From positions 930,001-994,000 of the forward strand of contig CAWBTC010000017.1 of assembly GCA_963791635.1 (NCBI GenBank): 64,000 bases of DNA, written 5' to 3'. Below the pieces are notes generated by a model. The model saw only the letters and a program-made list of their open reading frames with translations, did no database searches and was not told the DNA's origin. The stretch comes from VFMC01 sp963791635. Its GTDB lineage: Bacteria > Actinomycetota > Acidimicrobiia > Acidimicrobiales > Ilumatobacteraceae. The translations under genes and the position numbers were made by a program. Positions 19,700-30,108 of the stretch are shown one piece after another (within the stretch, counting starts at the first letter, position 1; every line of letters starts with the position of its first letter).

Positions 19700-20605
19700 A
19701 TGCGAATCGGCACCATGGGCAACGCAGTCAACGACGGCACGATCGATCAGATCGTGGCAGAAGCACGGCAGGTGGCCGACGACGGTCTGCACACGTATTG
19801 GGTGTCGCAGATCTTCGGCCACGATGCACTCACCGCGCTCGCGGTCGTCGGACGCGAGGTGCCCGGGATCGAGATCGGCACCGCGGTGGTGCCGACATAT
19901 CCGCGGCATCCGATGATGCTCGCCCAGCAGGCGCTCACCGTGCAGGCCGCGAGCGGCGGTCGGTTGGCACTCGGCATCGGCCTGTCGCACAAGATCGTGG
20001 TCGAGATGATGTGGGGGATGTCGTTCGACAAGCCGGTGCGCCACCTCCGCGAGTACCTGTCGGTGTTGATGCCGTTGCTGGAGGGCAAGCCCGTGGGTTT
20101 CCAGGGCGAGGACTACCAGGTGCAGGGCGGGGTGAACGTCGGCGGCGGATCGAGACCCAGTGTGCTGGTGGCAGCCCTCGGCAGCCAGATGCTGCGCGTC
20201 ACGGGTGCCCTCGCTGATGGCACGTCCACGTGGTGTGTCGGGGCGAAGACGCTGCGCGAGCACACGATCCCGACACTGCGCCAGGCGGCGGCGGACGCCG
20301 GCCGGCCCGAGCCTCGCGTCGTGGCGGCGTTCCCGGTGTGCGTCACCGATGACGTCGACGCAGCCCGCACCCGCGCCGAATCGGTGTTCGCGATGTACAA
20401 CTCGCTCCCGAGCTATCGGGCGATGATGGACATCGAAGGCGTGTCGGGTCCGAAGGACCTTGCGATCGTCGGTAACGAGGCCGAGGTCCGCGATCAGCTG
20501 GACGCGATGGCGTCGCTCGGTGTCACCGACCTCAACGCCGGCGTGTTCGCCGGCAGCCCCGAGGAGAACGACCGCACCCGGGCAGTCCTGCGCGAGTTCG
20601 TCTGA
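19700..20605 (+). CDS. LLM class F420-dependent oxidoreductase
   Basis: A 301-residue luciferase-like TIM barrel. MRIGTMGNAVN at strand 1, TYWVSQIFGHDALT, IGTAVVPTYPRHPMMLAQQALT and GGRLALGIGLSHK are typical of actinobacterial F420-dependent members. The C-terminus VGNEAEVRDQLDAMASLGVTDL is the family's closing strand-helix. The ATG at 19700 is the only good start. It is 11 bases upstream of the enoyl-CoA hydratase start, suggesting an operon that could modify an acyl chain. Substrate unknown. Confidence 0.88.
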   Translation: MRIGTMGNAVNDGTIDQIVAEARQVADDGLHTYWVSQIFGHDALTALAVVGREVPGIEIGTAVVPTYPRHPMMLAQQALTVQAASGGRLALGIGLSHKIVVEMMWGMSFDKPVRHLREYLSVLMPLLEGKPVGFQGEDYQVQGGVNVGGGSRPSVLVAALGSQMLRVTGALADGTSTWCVGAKTLREHTIPTLRQAAADAGRPEPRVVAAFPVCVTDDVDAARTRAESVFAMYNSLPSYRAMMDIEGVSGPKDLAIVGNEAEVRDQLDAMASLGVTDLNAGVFAGSPEENDRTRAVLREFV

Positions 20606-20616
20606 CGGCGGCGGCC

Positions 20617-21454
20617 ATGAGCTACGAGGGCATCGCCGGGTTGTCGGTGGACGTGGACGACGGCATCGCCACCGTCACGATCGACAGTCCGCCGATCAAC
20701 CTGTTCACGATCGAACTGTTCTTGAACATGGCCGCGCTCGCGCAACAGCTCGGGGCGGATCCGGAGGTTCGTGTCGTCGTGGTTCGCAGCGCGAACCCCG
20801 AGTTCTTCATCGCCCATTTCGATGTGGCGGCGATCCTCACGTTCCCCATCGACTCGCCGCCGCCGACCGAGCTGAACGCGTATCACCAGATGTGCGAGGC
20901 CTTCCGCACGATGCCCAAGGCCACGATCGCCGTGATCGAAGGGCGCGTCGGTGGCGGAGGGAGCGAACTGGCGCTCAGCTTCGACATGCGCTTCGCGGCG
21001 TTGCCGCACGGCGAGCACCCAGGGGCGGTGTTCAGCCAGCCCGAGGTGGCGCTCGGGATCCTCCCCGGTGGCAGTGGCACCGTCCGGTTGTCGCGCCTGA
21101 TCGGGCGCAGCCGCGCCCTCGAGGTGATCCTCGGGTGCGACGACATCGATGCTCGCACCGCGGAGTCGTGGGGTTGGGTGAACCGTGCCCTGCCGGCCGA
21201 CGAGCTCTGGCCGTTCGTGCACCGCATGGCCCATCGCATCGCCGGCTATCCGCCCCATGCGGTGGCCGCGGCCAAAGCCGCCGTCGTGCGGGCCGAGAAG
21301 GGTGTGGAAGAGGATCTGCTGGCCGAGGGTGGCGCGTTCAACGGCACCCTCGGCGGGCCGGGCACACGCCGCTGCGATGGAGCGTTTCCTCGAGCTCGGT
21401 GGTCAGACCAGGGACGGCGAGCTCCGCCTCGGCGAACTGGCGGGAGAGATCTAA
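20617..21454 (+). CDS. enoyl-CoA hydratase/isomerase (one frame break)
   Basis: Crotonase-fold protein of about 278 residues. Seen: GIATVTIDSPPINLFT, oxyanion-hole segments FFIAHFDVAAI and EGRVGGGGSELALSFDMRFA, and FSQPEVALGILPGGSGTVRLSRLIG. The usual catalytic Glu pair of hydratases is not obvious (VALGILPGGSG), so isomerase, hydrolase or lyase activity is possible. The frame breaks near 21358: after FNGTLGG the protein resumes RAHAAAMERFLELGGQTR and ends GELAGEI, whereas the straight reading runs into the next gene. Co-directional with the flanking F420 oxidoreductase and APH-like kinase. Confidence 0.88.
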
Positions 21455-21465
21455 CCTCCCTGGCC

Positions 21466-22579
21466 ATGCCGTCGATCTCGATCCCCGCCAACCCCGCTGC
21501 CGTCACCGCCGACTGGATGAGCGAGGTGCTGCACCTCTCCGGCGCGCTCCCTGCGGGATCGTCGGTCGCGTCGATCGAGGTCGAGCCACTCGGTGCAGGC
21601 GTCGGCGTGATGGGCGAACTCGCCCGCATCCGTGTGTCGTACTCGGGCGACCGGGGCGACGCGCCCAGCCAGCGTGATCGTGAAGTCGCCCTCGCCGTTC
21701 GAAGAGAACCGTGCACAGGGCGTGGGTCTCGGCATGTACGAGGCCGAGATCCGCTTCATGAAGGAACTCGATGCCCACACGAGCGTGCGCACCCCACGGG
21801 TGTTCCTGGCCGACATCGTGAGCGGTACGGCCGAGTTCGTCGTCGTGATGGAGGATCTCGGGCACCTCGTCATGGGCGATCAGGTGGAAGGTGTGAGCGT
21901 GGCGATGGCACGCGACGCAGTGCTCACCATGGCCGACCTCCACGCCGGCTGGTGGGGCAGGGTGCAGACACCGGAGATGGAGTGGGTGCCGAGCGTGGTG
22001 CACGCCCGCATCGAGGGTCTGTCGCAGATGTGGCCCGCGCTGTGGCTGGGCTTCAACGCGAAGTTTGCCGCCTCGCTGCCTGCCGGTGGGGCCGAGGCAG
22101 GTGAGCTCATCTCGGTTCACTACTGGGCAGTGATGAAGAAGATCTCCGAGTGGCCGTGGACGTTGCTGCACCAGGACTACCGCGTCGACAACCTGTTCTT
22201 CGACGCCGACAACCGTGACGAGCCGGTGGTCGTGATCGACTGGCAGGGCATCGGGCGTGGCCCCGGCATCTACGATCTCTGCTACTTCCTCGGTGGCTCG
22301 CTGACGATCGAGGATCGCCGTGCCAACGAGCGCGAGCTCGTCGAGACCTATCACGCTCGCCTCGTGGAGCGCGGTATCACCGACTACCCGCTCGACACCT
22401 TGTGGCACGACTACCGCTTCGGCCATCTGACGAGTTGTTCGACGGCCGTGCTGGTCGGCGCGACGTTCGATCTCGCCAACGAGCGCGGCACGGCGTTGGT
22501 CGACACCCTCGCTTCGCGGCACTTCCAGGCCGTCGTCGACCTGGGCTCCACCGACTTGCTGAGCGAGCTCGACGGCTGA
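21466..22579 (+). CDS. APH-like phosphotransferase (one frame break)
   Basis: Aminoglycoside-phosphotransferase/choline-kinase fold, about 371 residues. After the break the core is intact: VIVKSPSPF (ATP-binding Lys), EIRFMKELDAH, VVMEDLGHLVMGDQ (hinge), LLHQDYRVDNLFFD (catalytic HxDxxxxN) and VVIDWQGIGRGPGIYDLCYFL (metal-binding Asp). The ATG at 21466 is 11 bases after the hydratase stop. The frame shifts by +1 near 21672 (RGDAP then ASVIVKSPSPF). Actinobacterial members next to acyl-CoA genes are often annotated only as phosphotransferases; the substrate is unknown. Confidence 0.87.
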
Positions 22580-22608
22580 CCGCTGCGCGACGAGACCGAC
22601 CGGCGCCG

Positions 22609-24273
<1,665 letters not shown>

Positions 24274-24420
24274 GCCTGCAGGCTATGCGGCAGCGACCGT
24301 GCACCGCGAGTGGACGCAGGCTCTTGGAGCGTTCGGACATTGAGGTCGATGGTCCCTGGCCGACGTACCGAACCTGCGGGAACCTGGACCTGCGAACGAC
24401 CGGTCAGGAGGCAGACCTCG

Positions 24421-24474
24421 ATCCAAGAGATGCAAGAGATGCAAGAGATGCAGGAGGCAGAAGAGATGCAGAAG
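24421..24474 (+). repeat. 9-bp ATGCAAGAG repeats overlapping a ribosome-binding site
   Basis: One degenerate and three good copies of ATGCAAGAG (24421, 24430, 24439, 24448), then a degenerate copy and ATGCAGAAG at 24466. Each unit carries an in-frame ATG. The copy at 24448 reads ATGCAGGAG and creates the AGGAGG that serves the ATG at 24466. Unit gain or loss keeps the frame but changes ribosome-binding-site number and spacing. Confidence 0.85.
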
Positions 24475-24975
24475 GTGAAGGTGTTGGTCAGTGCTGGGAG
24501 CAAGCACGGTGCGACGGCAGAGATCGCCGATGCAATCGGACGGCGATTGGAGGCGGCAGGTCATGAGGTGACGGTGCTGAAACCCAGCGACGTGACCCAT
24601 GTGGAGCGATTCGACGCATTCGTCCTCGGTAGCGGGGTGTACGCAGGACACTGGTTGGCGCAGGCGAAGGATCTGGTGCACGAGGTGGGTCGCCATGCTC
24701 AGGACCGCCCGGTGTGGCTGTTCTCGTCGGGGCCGCTCGGCAGCCCGGCCGAGCCCGACCGAGAGGCAGTCGACGTCAGCTCACTGGTCCAAGCGGTGCA
24801 CGCGCGGGGCCACGAACTGTTCTGCGGCAAGCTCGACAAGAGCCTGCTCGGCTTTGCCGAACGCGCGATCGTCGCCGCAGTCCGCGCGCCAGAAGGCGAC
24901 TTCCGGGACTGGGGCGCGATCGAGGCATGGGCGGGGCAGATAGCAGGTCAGTTGGTGGCTGCAGCAGCCGTCTGA
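24466..24975 (+). CDS. flavodoxin domain protein (HemG-like)
   Basis: A 169-residue flavodoxin-fold protein. VKVLVSAGSKHGATAEIADAIGRRL is the FMN phosphate loop; VLGSGVYAGHWLAQAKDLV and VWLFSSGPLG resemble menaquinone-dependent protoporphyrinogen oxidase (HemG)-type flavodoxins. ATG 24466 is chosen because AGGAGG lies 8 bases upstream; the in-frame upstream ATGs belong to a tandem repeat and would add a MQEMQEMQE tail. Electron transfer with FMN is expected; HemG activity itself is uncertain. Confidence 0.83.
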   Translation: MQKVKVLVSAGSKHGATAEIADAIGRRLEAAGHEVTVLKPSDVTHVERFDAFVLGSGVYAGHWLAQAKDLVHEVGRHAQDRPVWLFSSGPLGSPAEPDREAVDVSSLVQAVHARGHELFCGKLDKSLLGFAERAIVAAVRAPEGDFRDWGAIEAWAGQIAGQLVAAAAV

Positions 24976-25011
24976 AGTCATCTGGACGGACCGTCATCTG
25001 GCCCGACCGGC

Positions 25012-26346
25012 TCAGGGGCGCGGCGTGCCCGCCAGGATCGCGCGGACCAACTCGATCTCGTCGGGTGTCGTCGGCGTGCGTGGTGTGATCACGCCCTCGT
25101 CGACCAGCACCGGCAACCAGTCGACGGTCACGTCGGGATCGAACGACTCCAGAACCAGCGCCGGGTCGGCTGCAGCTGACTCCGGCGTTCCGGCGACGAG
25201 TTCGAAGGTGCGGCGCGCCGCTGCCGAGCGGTCGGCCCAGGCGTCCGACGCGTTCACCAGCAGCCGGACGTTCGACAGCACCGCAAGGGCGGCGAGCGCC
25301 CATCCGACCGCGATCGCCCGCCGATCGAGTCGGCGCAGTTGGTCGATCGCCAGACCGAACGGTACGGCGAGCACCATCGCCGACATGTACTGATAGCGAG
25401 GCGAAGCAGCGGAGTCGAGGCCGAACACGGCGCGCTGCCAGCCGATCGCGAGCAGCACGGGAAGTGGCAGCACGGCGAGCACGGTCACCATCGACCTGGC
25501 GCGGGGCGAGAGCGGCGTGAGGAACACGACGACCGCGATGCCGAGCAACGCTGCCCCGGCGAAGAGGATCTGTCCGGTCATCCCGTTGAAGGTGGCAGTG
25601 AGCGCGAGCCGCGCGAACTTCAGCGCGCCGGTGAGCGAGGGGCTGCCATCATCTCCCACCGGATCGCTGCCCCATGCGAACAGCCACCAGGCATAGAGGA
25701 TCGCCTGGGGCGCAACCGCCACGGCAGCCGCCGTCCACCGACGCCGCCAGCACAACACTGCGAACACAGCGACTGCGAAGAACGGCCCGAATGCGCTCGA
25801 GCTCACACCGACGATGCCTGCGACCGCGCCGGCGGCATCACGTCGACCAACCGGTCCGTCGTGGTCGATGAGGACCATGTGGGCCAGGAACGCCACGAGT
25901 GAGAGGTTGTAGGTCACCTGTACGGCGAAGACCACGTTCTCCCATCCGCTGCCGAACAGCAGCATCAGCGTGCACACCAGCACCGTGGTCCACTCGCTCA
26001 CCCCGACGCGTCGACACAGTTCGCGGACGAGCACCACCGCCCCCACATGGAGCGCCATGTTGGCCAGCAAGAACGGCCAGTAGGAGTCGATGCCGAACAC
26101 CTGCTCGATCAGCCAGTACAGCAGGAGGGGAGGTGTCATCCAATGGCCGTCCTGAGCGGTGAACAACCAGTCGCTCACTCCAAGCTGTTCACGCATCGCT
26201 CGCCGGGTGAGCACGAACGCCCAATCGTCGCGGATGAACCACTGGTGCCGGCCGATGAGCGCGAACACGACGAGCGCCACGCCGAGAATGGCCACCGACA
26301 CCCGCCGAGGCGTGATCCGCCGGACGAGCGCCCATGCATCGGTCAT
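25012..26346 (-). CDS. polytopic membrane protein, GT-C glycosyltransferase-like
   Basis: A 444-residue protein with about 10 predicted TM helices. An early FIRDDWAFVLTRRAMREQ resembles the acidic DD loop after TM1 of GT-C fold, polyprenol-phosphate-sugar-dependent transferases; GHWMTPPLLLYWLIEQVFG follows. A soluble C-terminal tail of about 90 residues ends FDPDVTVDWLPVLVDEGV. The ATG overlaps the stop of the upstream GT2 gene by ATGA. Paired with a polyprenol-phosphate sugar synthase-like GT2, it probably transfers a lipid-linked sugar outside the membrane (inference). Confidence 0.72.
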   Translation of the reverse strand: MTDAWALVRRITPRRVSVAILGVALVVFALIGRHQWFIRDDWAFVLTRRAMREQLGVSDWLFTAQDGHWMTPPLLLYWLIEQVFGIDSYWPFLLANMALHVGAVVLVRELCRRVGVSEWTTVLVCTLMLLFGSGWENVVFAVQVTYNLSLVAFLAHMVLIDHDGPVGRRDAAGAVAGIVGVSSSAFGPFFAVAVFAVLCWRRRWTAAAVAVAPQAILYAWWLFAWGSDPVGDDGSPSLTGALKFARLALTATFNGMTGQILFAGAALLGIAVVVFLTPLSPRARSMVTVLAVLPLPVLLAIGWQRAVFGLDSAASPRYQYMSAMVLAVPFGLAIDQLRRLDRRAIAVGWALAALAVLSNVRLLVNASDAWADRSAAARRTFELVAGTPESAAADPALVLESFDPDVTVDWLPVLVDEGVITPRTPTTPDEIELVRAILAGTPRP

Positions 26347-27101
26347 CGACGCCTCACGACGATGCGCCACCAGAGCGCCAACAGTTGGCGTGCACTGCGG
26401 GCGATGGCCGGGAGGCGGAAGAACTGCGACTTGCCCGATGGGCGTGCGTAGTGGTGCACCGGAGTCTCGACGAAGCGGGCGCCCTGTTCGGTGAAGCTGC
26501 GCATCATCTCCACACAGATCACTCCGCTCGTAGATGTCAGCGGGCGGTCGATGATCAAGCGGCGACGGAACATCCGGAAGTCGCAGTCGGTGTCGCGCAC
26601 CGGCAGCCGGAACAGGAGCTTCACGACGTGGTGGTAGGTGCGTCCGATCACCTTCCGGTACCAGGGATCGCCTCGGCCGAGCTTGTAGCCCTGCACCACG
26701 TCGATGTCGTCGGTCGCGAGCGGCACCATCAGTGCAGCTTCCGACGCGTCGTACTGCGCGTCGCCGTCGGTGTACCAGATCCAGTCGTGACGGGCGGCCG
26801 CGAAGCCGGTGATGAGGGCACCGCCGTAGCCCCGATTGCGCTCGTGATGGATCGGCCGTAGCCACGGCCGATCTGCGGCGAGCGCGTCGAGCACCTCCCG
26901 AGAAGCATCACCCGACCCGTCGTTGACGACGATCACTTCGACGTCGTCGACGAGCGGGGCAAGCGCGGTGTGGACGTCGTCGACCAGCCTCCCGATCGTC
27001 TCGGCGTCGTTGTAGCAGGGGAACATCGCCGACACCGACGACAGTCGCTGTGCACTGTGGTGCGGCATCGACTCGGATGTGGACGCGGATGTGGACGTCA
27101 C
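26343..27101 (-). CDS. family 2 glycosyltransferase (polyprenol-phosphate sugar synthase-like)
   Basis: A 252-residue GT-A fold enzyme. AMFPCYNDAETIGRLVDDV and VEVIVVNDGSGDASREVLD bind the nucleotide sugar, GYGGALITGFAAARHDWIWYTDGDAQYD holds the DxD-type metal site (DGD), and KLGRGDPWYRKVIGRTYHHVVKLLFRLPVRDTDCDFRMFRR is typical of dolichol/undecaprenyl-phosphate mannose or glucose synthases. There is a C-terminal amphipathic segment but no TM pair. GTG 27101 overlaps the stop of the DegT gene (GTGA), and its stop overlaps the next ATG. Confidence 0.87.
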   Translation of the reverse strand: MTSTSASTSESMPHHSAQRLSSVSAMFPCYNDAETIGRLVDDVHTALAPLVDDVEVIVVNDGSGDASREVLDALAADRPWLRPIHHERNRGYGGALITGFAAARHDWIWYTDGDAQYDASEAALMVPLATDDIDVVQGYKLGRGDPWYRKVIGRTYHHVVKLLFRLPVRDTDCDFRMFRRRLIIDRPLTSTSGVICVEMMRSFTEQGARFVETPVHHYARPSGKSQFFRLPAIARSARQLLALWWRIVVRRR

Positions 27102-28157
27102 GCGAGTCCTTCGGCGCCGAGTGAGGCGAGTGCGTGGGCGACCTGTTCCACCTCGTCGTCGGTCATCTCCGGAAAGCATGGCACCGACACGCATTCCCGT
27201 GCCCAGGCCTCCGCCTGGGGGCACGCGGCTCGCGTGAGATGGCGAAACGCAGGTTGTTGGGTGAGGGCCAGCGGGTAGTGCACACCGGTACCGACGCCGA
27301 GCTCGGCGAGACGCTGCCGTGTGCGGTCACGGTCCGCGGCACGGAACACGCACAGATGATGCACATGACGTTCGTGGCCCTCGTGCCATGCGAGACCCGG
27401 CGCGGCTGTTCGGTCAGCGCGCGACGATGCCTCGTCGCGCCTCGTTCCACCCGTCGAGCAGCGGGAGCCCGAGCCGCAGCCACGCGGCCTCCACCTCCGA
27501 CATCCGGAAGTTCTGCGACACCCACTCGTGCACGTACTGCTCGGTCATGCCGTGCACGCGCAGCCGGCGAACTCGATCGAGCAACGCCTCATCGGCGGAA
27601 ACGATCGCCCCACCGTCGCCGATTCCGCCGAGGTTCTTCGTGGGATAGAAGCTGTAGACCACCGCCGCCGATGCGTCATGGCGGTCGAGTGCCCCCATGG
27701 CCTGTGCGGCGTCTTCCACCACTGGCAGATCGGTGTCGGGCAGCGGCGCGGGTCGGCCGTAGAGGTGCACCACGACGACCGCCTTGGTACGCGGGGTGCG
27801 TGCTGCGACCATGGCCGTCTCGTCGAGGGCGGCTGTCGTGGGATCGACGTCGGCGAACACCGGCGTCGCGCCGAGCGCGCACACCGCCGACGCGGTCGGC
27901 ACTGCGGTGAAAGCCGGCACGATGACCTCGTCGCCGGGCCCGACGCCGAGCGCTGCGAGCGTGAGCTGCAGCGCTCCGGCTCCGGATGACACCGTCACCG
28001 CACCTGTTGCGCCTGCCCAGGTGGCGAGCTCGCGCTCGAACGCGTCGGTCTCTGGTCCGAGCAACACCGTGCCGCTGGCGAGCACCTGGCCGACACGCGA
28101 CACGTACTCGGCGACGAGCTCCGGCGCGTGCCGGCTCAGATCGACGACAGGTACCAC
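27098..28157 (-). CDS. DegT/DnrJ/EryC1 sugar aminotransferase (one frame break)
   Basis: PLP-dependent aminotransferase of about 353 residues acting on a nucleotide-linked keto-sugar. VSSGAGALQLTLAALGVGPGDEVIVPAFT, PVVEDAAQAMGAL (pyridine-N Asp) and SFYPTKNLGGIGDGGAI (Schiff-base Lys in PTKN) are visible. The first frame stops at 27414 (EARRGIVAR then TGA). A +1/-2 change there resumes DRTAAPGLAWHEGHERHVHHLCVFRA and ends HALASLGAEGLA. Family members usually read ARYDxAL here, so two lost bases would fit as well as one gained. GTG 28157 lies inside the epimerase end (22-bp overlap). Confidence 0.9.
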
Positions 28158-29137
28158 GGGTGCTCACGATAGAAGTCGAGCGTGCGTCGAAGGCCGTCGG
28201 CGAGCTCCACTGCGGGAGCCCATCCGAGGTCTCTGCGGATCGCCGTGCTGTCGGTCTCGAACGAGCCGATGTCGATTCGACGGTGGACGGGCGGCCACGG
28301 CGTGGCGGTCACCTCGCTCCCGGTGCCGGCGAGCGAGGTGAGGACGTCGGCGATCTCTTTCAACGAGTGACTGCGCACGTGACCGACGTTGTAGACCGTG
28401 CCGACTGCTTCCGGCGCCGACGCTGCCAGGATCGCCTCGACGACGTCATCGACGAACAGGCAGTCCCGGCGTTGCTCGCCGCCACCGAACAGCTCGATCG
28501 AGCCGCCCTGCAGCGCCTTTCTCACGAACACGGGGAGAAAGCCCAGCTCGTCGCTCGTGAGCCGCTGGCGCGGGCCATAGACGTTCGTGAGCCGGAGCGA
28601 ACTGATCGCCATGCGGTGGGCATGGGAGTACACCAGGTGCAGGTGCTCGCCGGCGAGCTTGGCCACGCCGTTCACGTCGATCGGGCGGGCAGGCGTCCGT
28701 TCGTCCACGGGGAAGGTGTCGACACGTCCGTACACCTGGCGCGTGCTGGTGTGCACCACGCGCGCGGTGGGGTTCTCCCGGCGCAGCATCTCGAGGAGCC
28801 GTGCGTGGGTGATGGTGTTCAGTTCCAGATCGCGCACCGGATCGGCCATCGATGCCGTGTGGCTCACTTGACCGGCGAGGTTGAACACGTGGCTCACGTC
28901 GCGCAGCAGCGGGGCGACGCGAGGATCGCCGACATCGGTCTCGAGCACCTCCACGTCGAGTCCATCGACGTTGCGCCGGTTCGCGCCGTGCTCGGCCACG
29001 ACCGCATCGATGATGCGGACGCGCACGCCCTCTGCCACGAGTCGGTGCACCAGGTTCGATCCGATGAAGCCGAGCCCCCCGGTGACCACGCAGCCGCGGG
29101 CGCGGAGCGCGTCGAAGTCGACGTTGACGGGGGGCAC
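28136..29137 (-). CDS. NAD-dependent epimerase/dehydratase (extended SDR)
   Basis: A 333-residue extended SDR. VTGGLGFIGSNLVHRL binds NAD, VFNLAGQ and VHTSTRQVYG give the usual core, and SLRLTNVYGPRQRL, FVDDVVEAIL and YNVGHV are substrate-domain motifs. The catalytic YxxxK position reads DVNGVAKLAGEH, so the Tyr is replaced by Asn while the Lys remains. GTG 29137 gives VPPVNVDFDALRARGCVVTGG. It heads the minus-strand glycan cassette and should supply the keto-sugar or isomer used by the DegT enzyme (inference). Confidence 0.88.
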   Translation of the reverse strand: MPPVNVDFDALRARGCVVTGGLGFIGSNLVHRLVAEGVRVRIIDAVVAEHGANRRNVDGLDVEVLETDVGDPRVAPLLRDVSHVFNLAGQVSHTASMADPVRDLELNTITHARLLEMLRRENPTARVVHTSTRQVYGRVDTFPVDERTPARPIDVNGVAKLAGEHLHLVYSHAHRMAISSLRLTNVYGPRQRLTSDELGFLPVFVRKALQGGSIELFGGGEQRRDCLFVDDVVEAILAASAPEAVGTVYNVGHVRSHSLKEIADVLTSLAGTGSEVTATPWPPVHRRIDIGSFETDSTAIRRDLGWAPAVELADGLRRTLDFYREHPWYLSSI

Positions 29138-29242
29138 GGCCAGCGATCGTAGGCGAGATGGACCTCGACCATCGCGGCGCGCCCGCGAGCTGGTCGAGAG
29201 GTGATCGACGTCGAACGAGACGTACCTGACACAATTCGGCGC

Positions 29243-30046
29243 ATGGACGCCGACGAGTACCGCCGCATGGCCGACGCCGGCGAGAGCCACTGGTGGTACA
29301 AGAACACCCGCCTGCTGCTCGCCCAGTTGCTGGTCCCTCACCTGGAGGGTCGTGCCGTGGGTGGTCACCGTCCCGTGGTGCTGGATGCAGGCGGGGGCAC
29401 GGGCGCAACCGGCGGGTGGATGACGACCTACGCGACCACGGTGCTCGCCGACTTCGAGCCGATGGCGCTCGAGGTGGCCCGCCAGGACCATGGTGGCACT
29501 CGTGGGATCGGGGATGGAAGTGGGCGCGGAGGCAGGCAGGGTGGCGGGCACGGGCTGCTGCCGGTGCAGGCCGACCTCAACATGTTGCCGTTCGCCGCGG
29601 GGACCTTCGACGCCGTGCTCTGCGTGACGGCCCTGTGCCACCGGATGAACCCCGACCCTGACGCGATCGTGCGTGACTTCGCTCGCATCACCCGACCCGG
29701 CGGTGTCGTGTGCCTGTGGGAGCCGGGGGTGCGCCGGCTGCGGCGCGGTCACGACGAGGTGACGCACACGGGCCGCCGGTTCAGCGTCGGCGACATGCGC
29801 GACATGGCGATCGGTGCCGGGTTGGTGGTGGAACGAGCCACGGGGGCCTACTCGTTCCTGGTGCCACCGGCCGCCATGATCGGTTTCGTGGAACGCACGG
29901 GCGACCCCAAGAGCGACGTCGGCCGCAACGAGAGCGGCCTCGGCGGTGTGTTTCCCGCGATGGCGAGGGCCGAGCGGTGGGTGCTGCGGCGGACGAACCT
30001 GCCCGCCGGACTCTCCGCGATCGTGGTGGCCACGAAGCCGGGTTGA
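29243..30046 (+). CDS. SAM-dependent methyltransferase
   Basis: A 267-residue class I methyltransferase. VVLDAGGGTGATGGWMTTYA is motif I, VLADFEPMALEVARQ motif II, PFAAGTFDAVLCVTALCHR motif IV, and ITRPGGVVCLWEPGV motif VI. Between motif II and IV is an unusual glycine/arginine loop (GTRGIGDGSGRGGRQGGGHG). The N-terminal HWWYKNTR resembles methyltransferases near glycan loci. It is divergent from the epimerase, so it may decorate the same glycan (inference). Confidence 0.82.
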   Translation: MDADEYRRMADAGESHWWYKNTRLLLAQLLVPHLEGRAVGGHRPVVLDAGGGTGATGGWMTTYATTVLADFEPMALEVARQDHGGTRGIGDGSGRGGRQGGGHGLLPVQADLNMLPFAAGTFDAVLCVTALCHRMNPDPDAIVRDFARITRPGGVVCLWEPGVRRLRRGHDEVTHTGRRFSVGDMRDMAIGAGLVVERATGAYSFLVPPAAMIGFVERTGDPKSDVGRNESGLGGVFPAMARAERWVLRRTNLPAGLSAIVVATKPG

Positions 30047-30047
30047 G

Positions 30048-30077
30048 GGCTGTTGACGGCTGTTGACGGCTGTTGAC
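30048..30077. repeat. 10-bp tandem repeat x3 after a stop codon
   Basis: Three exact copies of GGCTGTTGAC begin two bases after the methyltransferase TGA and fill much of the 62-bp gap to the convergent helicase gene. Confidence 0.85.
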
Positions 30078-30108
30078 GGTGGCGGTCGAGGGTCGGACCG
30101 GTCGGCGG

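Noticed and set aside
27408..27416. Programmed +1 frameshift (prfB-like, CGC-TGA) in the DegT gene
   Set aside because: A UGA sits at the break, but no upstream Shine-Dalgarno-like stimulator is evident and twelve other genes show the same phase change without an adjacent stop, so a common artefact is simpler.
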